Shown: in pieces, positions 59,503 to 64,000 of the stretch
How the letters are laid out: the number at the start of each line of letters is the position of its first letter
Numbering within the stretch: position 1 is the first letter of the stretch
Assembly: GCA_965214995.1 (NCBI GenBank)
Contig: CBDCCT010000002.1
Coordinates: forward strand, 5,766,001-5,830,000
Reading direction: 5' to 3'
Length of the DNA: 64,000 nt
Origin: CBDCCT01 sp965214995
GTDB lineage: Bacteria > Deinococcota > Deinococci > Deinococcales > Trueperaceae
The notes under the pieces: generated by a model
What the model was told of the DNA's origin: nothing
Database searches by the model: none
Seen by the model: only the letters and a program-made list of their open reading frames with translations
Program-made: the position numbers and the translations under genes

Positions 59503-60447
59503 ATGAAACCCCTCCTTATCCTGTTCGCATGTCTCGCCACCTCTCTTTCATTCGCTCAATTTGGTTACCGGGGCGAACTCATCTTGGGAGCGGACACGAC
59601 CGTCATTCCCGGCGTGACCGAGAGCGTGGGCTGGACCTTAGCGGCGCATCTGGAAGCCGATTATGAACTCGAGCCCCTCACCTTCAAGCTTCAGCTCGAC
59701 CCGAGCCTGCGCGTTAGCGACCCCGTCACGGCGGAACCCGGTCTCACCGAGGCTTACGTTGCTGCGCCCGTGGGAGAGCTAGAGCTGAGCGCAGGGGTGG
59801 AGCGGCTGCCGCTCGAGTACGCGCGCCTGACCCTACCCTTCAACGTGGAGCGGGTGAACCGGCGCGGGGTGCGTTTGGGCGTTCCCGGCGTCCGGGCGGT
59901 TTGGTATCCCACAAATTACCGGGTGCGCGGGGCGCTGTTCTACCAGGACACCTTAACGCCGCTCGTGAGCGTGCGGCGGAGCTTTGGGGCGTTCGAGTTA
60001 GAGGCCACCGCGCTCTATAGGGACGGGCTCGTCGCGGGCTTGGGCGGCAGCGGCGCGGTTGGCGATTTAGTGGTCTACGGAGAGGGCTGGTTTTTAACCG
60101 ACTCGGCAGACGCCCGCGGCGCATTTGGCGTCACGGGTTTTTTGGGCAGCAGGCTCTGGACCGTAGAAGCGGCCTATGCGCCCCTTATTACCGAAGCTTT
60201 TGAAAGAGGCTCGGACCTCTTACCCGCGGCGCCGCGCCTGGCTGGGCAAATTGCTCTTTTGCAGGGTGAGGACTCGAGCCTAGACCTCGACGCGCGTGTG
60301 GGCTTCCCCGACACGGGCGTTCAGGTCGTCCCAACGCTCTCCTACACCACGTTTGGCGACCAGGAGCTTTCCGCCGTCCTCGGGGCGCGCTTTGGCGACA
60401 CTCCCGCCGCCGTCAGTTTGAGCGTGAGCGTCAGGTCGTTTTTTTGA
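59503..60447 (+). CDS. Predicted outer-membrane beta-barrel or exported beta-rich protein
   Basis: This 314-residue protein has a signal peptide (residues 1-18, ending 'SLSFAQF'). The rest alternates hydrophobic and polar residues with frequent glycine and tyrosine, as in beta-barrels, and the last residues 'SLSVSVRSFF' end in phenylalanine, as many outer-membrane proteins do. I do not recognise the family. Its place after the ABC machine and LolA-like carrier makes it a candidate outer-membrane exit or acceptor for the transported cargo. The gene is 50 bases after the ATPase stop. Confidence 0.65.
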   Translation: MKPLLILFACLATSLSFAQFGYRGELILGADTTVIPGVTESVGWTLAAHLEADYELEPLTFKLQLDPSLRVSDPVTAEPGLTEAYVAAPVGELELSAGVERLPLEYARLTLPFNVERVNRRGVRLGVPGVRAVWYPTNYRVRGALFYQDTLTPLVSVRRSFGAFELEATALYRDGLVAGLGGSGAVGDLVVYGEGWFLTDSADARGAFGVTGFLGSRLWTVEAAYAPLITEAFERGSDLLPAAPRLAGQIALLQGEDSSLDLDARVGFPDTGVQVVPTLSYTTFGDQELSAVLGARFGDTPAAVSLSVSVRSFF

Positions 60448-60473
60448 TTTCAGAGTACAAGAAAGGTAACGTC

Positions 60474-61256
60474 ATGCAAAACAGAACGGCGCTCATTACG
60501 GGCGCGTCCAGCGGCATCGGCAAAGCGTTCGCGCGCATCCACGCGGAAAGAGGCGGCGACCTCATCATCGTTGCCAGGAGCGAAAGCAAGCTGAACGCGC
60601 TTAAAACCGAGCTGGAAACTAAACACAACGTCAACGTGACGGTCATCGTCAAGGACTTGGCAAAGCAGGGTGCCGCGTCTGAGGTTTACGACGAAGTGAA
60701 CCTGGCGGGCGTGACGGTAGACTACCTCATCAACAACGCAGGCTTCGGCGGGCAGGGCAAGTTTCATGAGCGCGAGTGGCAGCAGGACTTAAGCATGATT
60801 AACCTAAACGTCATCGCCCTGACCGAACTCACCCGGCGCTTTCTGCCCGACTTTGTGGCGCGGAAAGAGGGTAGAGTCCTGAACGTTTCGTCCACCGCCG
60901 CGCTGATGCCGGGACCCTTGCAGGCGGTCTACTACGCCACCAAAGCCTACGTCACCTCGTTCAGTAACGCGGTTGCCGAGGAGCTGCGCGACACGGGCGT
61001 GAGCGTCACTGCGCTTATGCCGGGCGCGACTGACACCGAGTTTGCCAGCACCTCGGGTATGGACAAAACCGAGCTCTTTAACAACACATTTAGCGCCAGA
61101 GAGGTGGCCGAAGCAGGCTACGACGCCATGCTGGAAGGCAAGCTGGACGTTATCGCGGGCGTTAGCCCTGCACAACGCATCATCATGAATACAGCGCCGC
61201 TCATGCCTAAAAAGATGCTCATGAGGCAAATCCGTCAGATGCAAGAAGTGAAATGA
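60474..61256 (+). CDS. Short-chain dehydrogenase/reductase
   Basis: This 260-residue classical SDR has the cofactor motif 'TALITGASSGIGKAFARI', the 'NNAGFG' motif, the serine strand 'VLNVSSTAALMPGP' and catalytic 'YYATKAYV'. The 'LMPGATDTEFA' loop is typical of the DltE/YqjQ-type reductases of acyl or ketone groups. ATG 60474 with AAAGG is preferred over the longer frame from 60444. It overlaps the next SDR gene by 4 bases. The substrate is unknown. Co-regulation with a lipid-type exporter suggests a hydrophobic substrate. Confidence 0.88.
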   Translation: MQNRTALITGASSGIGKAFARIHAERGGDLIIVARSESKLNALKTELETKHNVNVTVIVKDLAKQGAASEVYDEVNLAGVTVDYLINNAGFGGQGKFHEREWQQDLSMINLNVIALTELTRRFLPDFVARKEGRVLNVSSTAALMPGPLQAVYYATKAYVTSFSNAVAEELRDTGVSVTALMPGATDTEFASTSGMDKTELFNNTFSAREVAEAGYDAMLEGKLDVIAGVSPAQRIIMNTAPLMPKKMLMRQIRQMQEVK

Positions 61257-62233
61257 GCCGAAATTGGAGCCGACAAGACATCCCCGATCTGACGGGAAGC
61301 GTCGCGGTCGTAACAGGCGCGAACCGTGGTTTGGGGCTCGAGTCCACGAAAGCACTGGCGCGCAAAGGTGCGACCGTCGTCATGGCCTGCCGCAACCTGC
61401 AAAAGGCGGAAACGGCGAGAGCGGAAGTCCTGCGCGAAGTCGAAGGTGCCAACCTCGGCGTGATGCAACTCGACAATGCCAGCCTCGCCTCGGTTAGGGC
61501 CTTCGCTCACGCTTTCAAGGCAAAGTATGGCCGCCTCGATATACTCGTCAACAACGCAGGAGTTTCAACCACCCGCTACGAGCTGACCAGCGACGGTTTC
61601 GAAAAGATGTTCGGCGTAAACCATCTCGGGCATTTTGCCCTGACGGGGTGGCTGTTAGAGGTCCTAAAAGCCACCGCAGGCGCGCGGGTGGTGACGGCCA
61701 GCAGTTACGGGCACCGGGTGGGAAAGATGGATTTTGACAATTTACAGTACGAGGGTGGCGAGGGTTTTGCGCCGCTACCCGCTTACGGTCGCTCGAAACT
61801 CGCCAACCTGCTTTTTAGCTACGAATTGCAGCGGCGGATAGGGGCCGCAGGCATAAACGCGCTAGCCGTGGCGGCGCATCCGGGCGGCGCAAAGACGAAC
61901 CTGGCTCGAGATAAGGACGATCTTCAGCTTCGCCTTGCCTCTTGGTTTATGAACACCTTCGGCATGATGCAGAGCGCGGCGGCGGGCGCTTTACCCACCC
62001 TGCGGGCGGCTACCGACGCCGACGTGCAGGGGGGCGACTTCTACGGGCCTGCGGGGTTTATGGAAATGACGGGAAAGCCCAAGAGGGTAGGCTCGAGCAA
62101 AGCCGCACAAAACGAAGCGGACGCCAAGAAGTTGTGGGAGGTCTCTGAGGAATTGACAGGCGTTCGGTTTGACTTTACAGAAAAGCAGCCTGCTGAAAAG
62201 AAAACCGCTCAATTTGCAGGATTTAACTTCTGA
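61253..62233 (+). CDS. Short-chain dehydrogenase, retinol dehydrogenase/WWOX-like
   Basis: This 326-residue SDR has 'VAVVTGANRGLGLESTKAL' at residues 14-32, 'DILVNNAGVS', 'ARVVTASSYGHRVGKMDFDNLQ' and the catalytic 'PAYGRSKLANLLFSYEL', followed by 'AAHPGGAKTNLAR'. This is the plan of retinol-dehydrogenase-like SDRs, which often use NADPH and hydrophobic alcohols or aldehydes. It overlaps the preceding SDR gene by 4 bases (ATGA). The physiological substrate is not predictable. Confidence 0.88.
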   Translation: MSRNWSRQDIPDLTGSVAVVTGANRGLGLESTKALARKGATVVMACRNLQKAETARAEVLREVEGANLGVMQLDNASLASVRAFAHAFKAKYGRLDILVNNAGVSTTRYELTSDGFEKMFGVNHLGHFALTGWLLEVLKATAGARVVTASSYGHRVGKMDFDNLQYEGGEGFAPLPAYGRSKLANLLFSYELQRRIGAAGINALAVAAHPGGAKTNLARDKDDLQLRLASWFMNTFGMMQSAAAGALPTLRAATDADVQGGDFYGPAGFMEMTGKPKRVGSSKAAQNEADAKKLWEVSEELTGVRFDFTEKQPAEKKTAQFAGFNF

Positions 62234-62259
62234 GAGGATGAACCGGAAAGGGTACAAGC

Positions 62260-62646
62260 GTGGAAGACCGAGTTTTTCGCATCGTCCCCGCCTCCAGCAC
62301 GCCTCTGGTGTTCCTCGCACTGGTCACGCTGCTCCTGCTGGCGCTCATGGTGCTATTCGTCTACTTCGGCCTCTTATCGAAGCGAACGACCTTCAGCGTC
62401 ACTTCCCGAGGCTTGACCGTCAGCGGCTGGCCCTACGGGCGGACCCTGCCCTTCGACAAGCTGGATGTGGACGGGGCCGCGGTCGTGAGCCTAACGGGGA
62501 CACCCTACGCGCCGCGCGCCCGCTCCAACGGGGTGGGCCTGCCCGGCTACAAACTGGGCTGGTTCCGCCTCGAGAACGGCGAGCGGGGCTTGCTGTTCGT
62601 GACGGAGCCCCTCTCAAGCCAACCAACCTTTAAGGAGTCAGCATGA
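62260..62646 (+). CDS. Bacterial PH-domain-like membrane-anchored protein
   Basis: This 128-residue protein has one membrane segment (about residues 16-38) followed by a beta-rich domain ('TTFSVTSRGLTVSGWPYGRTLPFDKLDVDGAAVVSL', 'LPGYKLGWFRLENGERGLLFVT') resembling bacterial PH domain group 5 (PF10882 type). The function of this group is unknown. It starts at GTG 62260 and overlaps the TspO-like gene by 4 bases. Confidence 0.7.
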   Translation: MEDRVFRIVPASSTPLVFLALVTLLLLALMVLFVYFGLLSKRTTFSVTSRGLTVSGWPYGRTLPFDKLDVDGAAVVSLTGTPYAPRARSNGVGLPGYKLGWFRLENGERGLLFVTEPLSSQPTFKESA

Positions 62647-63434
62647 CCACACAAACAGTAGGTTCCACATCCATGAGCCGCGCACTCAAGCGCCAGCTCG
62701 CCAACATCTTCGCCTTGGGCTCCGTGCTCACCATCAACGCCTTAGCGAACATCTTGCCCATCAACGGCGTGACCACGGGAGAGGTGTCCGATTCATTCCC
62801 AAGCCTCTTTACCCCTGCGGGTTACGTGTTTAGCATCTGGGGGCTTATCTACACGCTGCTCGTCATCTTCATCATTTACCAGGCGCTGCCCTCACAAAAA
62901 GATAATCCCCGCCTGGAAAAGCTGGGGTACGCGTTCGTGGTGAGTTGCGCCTTTAACTTTTTTTGGCTGCTCGCCTGGCACTACGGCTTTATCGGGGCGA
63001 GCCAGCTCTTCATGCTCGGGCTGCTCGCGTCGCTGATCGTGTGTTACAGGCGCTTAGGCGTTGGCAAAACTGAGGCATCCGTAGCCGAAAGGCTGACGAC
63101 GCGCCTACCCTTTAGCGTTTACCTGGGCTGGATCACCGTGGCAACGGTGGCGAACACGTCGATTACGTTGCTCGACATTGGAATTACTGGCGGCTGGCTC
63201 GCGCCGCTCTGGGCTGTGGTCGCCATCATCGCCGCGTTGGGTATCGGCTACCTCATGCTCAAGAACCGGGGTGACGTGGCCTACGGCGGGGTCTTGGCCT
63301 AGGCGTTTGTCGGCATCGCGGCGAAGCAGTGGGGGGCGGAGTTGGTCGTGGTCGTGGCGGCGCTTGTGGCTGCGGGGCTGGTGCTGGCTTTTATCGTGCA
63401 GCGGCTTTTTAGACGAGGACGTTTTGCCGCGTGA
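62643..63434 (+). pseudogene. TspO/MBR-like tryptophan-rich sensory protein interrupted by an in-frame TAG
   Basis: The first 219 codons (to 63302) encode a TspO/MBR-type membrane protein with 'FTPAGYVFSIWGLIYTLL', 'NFFWLLAWHYGFIGASQLFMLGLL' and several further segments. The frame then meets TAG at 63300-63302 but stays open for 43 more codons to TGA 63432-63434, reading 'AFVGIAAKQWG' and a last hydrophobic segment with a basic tail. Relatives usually have W-A-F-x-G-I here, so TGG (Trp) to TAG is the simplest change. The annotated product is then a truncated protein lacking the last membrane segment. Readthrough or a sequencing error are alternatives. GGAG precedes ATG 62643. Confidence 0.78.
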
Positions 63435-63493
63435 CGAGCTTCTAAGGCGCGCGAGCCACTGCCGCCTATCAATCTTGCGCACGTTGTGGCGCG

Positions 63494-64000
63494 TCAGCCA
63501 GCGAGAGGCCCCGGCAGCGCCACCCGAAACTCCGCGCCGCCCTCTTCGGCGTTGCCCACCTTGACGCGGCCCCCGTGCATGGTGGCGAGCGCGTTGACGA
63601 TGGCGAGGCCCAGCCCGCTCGCGCCGAGCTCGCTGGTCGCTTCTTTAACGGCGTCCACCCGGTAAAAGCGGTTCATCACCCGCTTGATGTCCGCCTCACC
63701 CAGGCCCTTGCCCGAGTCTCTGACGATGAGCTGCACGTCGCCCTGGGTAGAGAGCACGTAGAGCGTGACCCGTCCGCCGTCGAGCGTGTACTTGAGCACG
63801 TTGTCGAGAAGGTTGTAGACGATTTGCGCCAACCGGGCGGGGTCGGCGTTGAGGTAGAGGGGCGTTTGGGGAGTACGAAGCTCGAGCCCCTCAGGGAATG
63901 CGCGCCAACCACTGCAACGTGAGGGGCACCAGCGGGTTGTCCTCGGCGGAGACGATGTCCGAGTAGGTAAAGCCGTCAAAGATATACGCCGAAAAGGACG
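63494..64000 (-). CDS. Sensor histidine kinase, C-terminal ATP-binding domain (partial, possibly frameshifted)
   Basis: The minus-strand frame ending at 63494 holds a HATPase domain with N-box 'QIVYNLLDNVLKYTLDGG', G1 'VRDSGKGLGEADI', F-box 'NRFYRVDA' and G2 'GASGLGLAIVNALATMHGG'. Upstream of about 63890 this frame becomes nonsense. A different frame reads 'YIFDGFTYSDIVSAEDNPL' then 'LQWLARIP' and stops at TGA 63893-63891. Deleting one C of the 'TTCCCTGAG' stretch would join 'ARIP' to 'EGLELR' seamlessly. The gene continues past the window edge. The kinase core with the phospho-accepting histidine is not seen. Confidence 0.7.
   Translation of the reverse strand, partial: RPFRRISLTALPTRTSSPPRTTRWCPSRCSGWRAFPEGLELRTPQTPLYLNADPARLAQIVYNLLDNVLKYTLDGGRVTLYVLSTQGDVQLIVRDSGKGLGEADIKRVMNRFYRVDAVKEATSELGASGLGLAIVNALATMHGGRVKVGNAEEGGAEFRVALPGPLAG

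Noticed and set aside
63300..63302. TAG as a recoded (pyrrolysine) codon in the TspO-like gene
   Set aside because: There is no sign of pyrrolysine genes in the window, and Trp is the expected residue at this position, so a point mutation is simpler.
1..64000. CRISPR arrays, rRNA, tRNA genes and riboswitches
   Set aside because: No regularly spaced repeats, conserved rRNA blocks, tRNA T-arm or anticodon patterns, or known riboswitch cores were seen in the gaps. A covariance-model scan would be decisive.

Overview
The window is about 64 kb of high-GC bacterial chromosome, densely coding, with housekeeping genes mixed with transport operons and one clearly acquired defence block. Three things suggest a Deinococcota-like bacterium, perhaps close to Trueperaceae. 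Several genes have a TANNNT -10 element placed 5-10 bases before the start codon (leaderless transcription, common in Deinococcus). The inventory includes LolA-like and beta-barrel genes of a two-membrane envelope. The hexamer CTCGAG is strikingly overused. The lineage is inferred from style and was not tested by a search. No rRNA, tRNA, CRISPR array or intact insertion sequence was seen.

Layout. 1-1746: zinc/manganese ABC importer (binding-protein tail, ATPase, permease). 1758-5714: PEP synthase with its divergent regulatory protein and a small P-loop kinase-like protein. 5871-9750: iron-type alcohol dehydrogenase, ribosomal protein L31 with a strong terminator, and a large multi-pass membrane protein. 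10046-17878: a probable sphingolipid locus with a serine palmitoyltransferase-like enzyme, a bacterial ceramide-synthase-like acyltransferase, a CPBP membrane protein, an SDR that could be the ceramide reductase, an MGDG-synthase-like glycosyltransferase, a flippase-like UPF0104 membrane protein, and a divergent family 2 glycosyltransferase. 18061-24113: a large FtsX-type permease with its ATPase, and an MMPL exporter. 24137-28559: an osmoprotectant (OpuC-type) ABC importer. 28789-31445: enoyl-CoA hydratase, D-Ala-D-Ala ligase and an HNH nuclease. 31491-38948: a sugar ABC importer with two sugar-modifying enzymes, a LacI regulator and an MFS carrier.

39088-46835 is the standout. It is a complete three-gene pPIWI_RE system (PIWI-like protein, DinG-like helicase with Cys cluster, zinc-ribbon restriction-type nuclease). 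It is divergently paired with an XRE regulator and an ImmA-type metallopeptidase. The two transcription units face away from each other from near-consensus promoters whose -35 boxes are mirror images, and both start codons lie 7 bases from the -10. Base composition drops here compared with the flanks.

47125-54050 is a tightly overlapping seven-gene operon: MTHFR-like protein, SnoaL-like protein, RibD-like reductase, FAD oxidase, creatininase, cytosine-deaminase-like amidohydrolase and a metal-site-degenerate second amidohydrolase. It has no pathway I recognise and probably degrades a small nitrogenous ring compound. 54857-63434 is a GbsR/MarR-regulated operon holding two FtsX permeases, a LolA-like carrier, an ATPase, a beta-barrel candidate, two SDRs, a PH-like protein and a TspO homologue cut short by an in-frame TAG. 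The window ends in the ATP-binding part of a histidine kinase whose upstream frame appears shifted.
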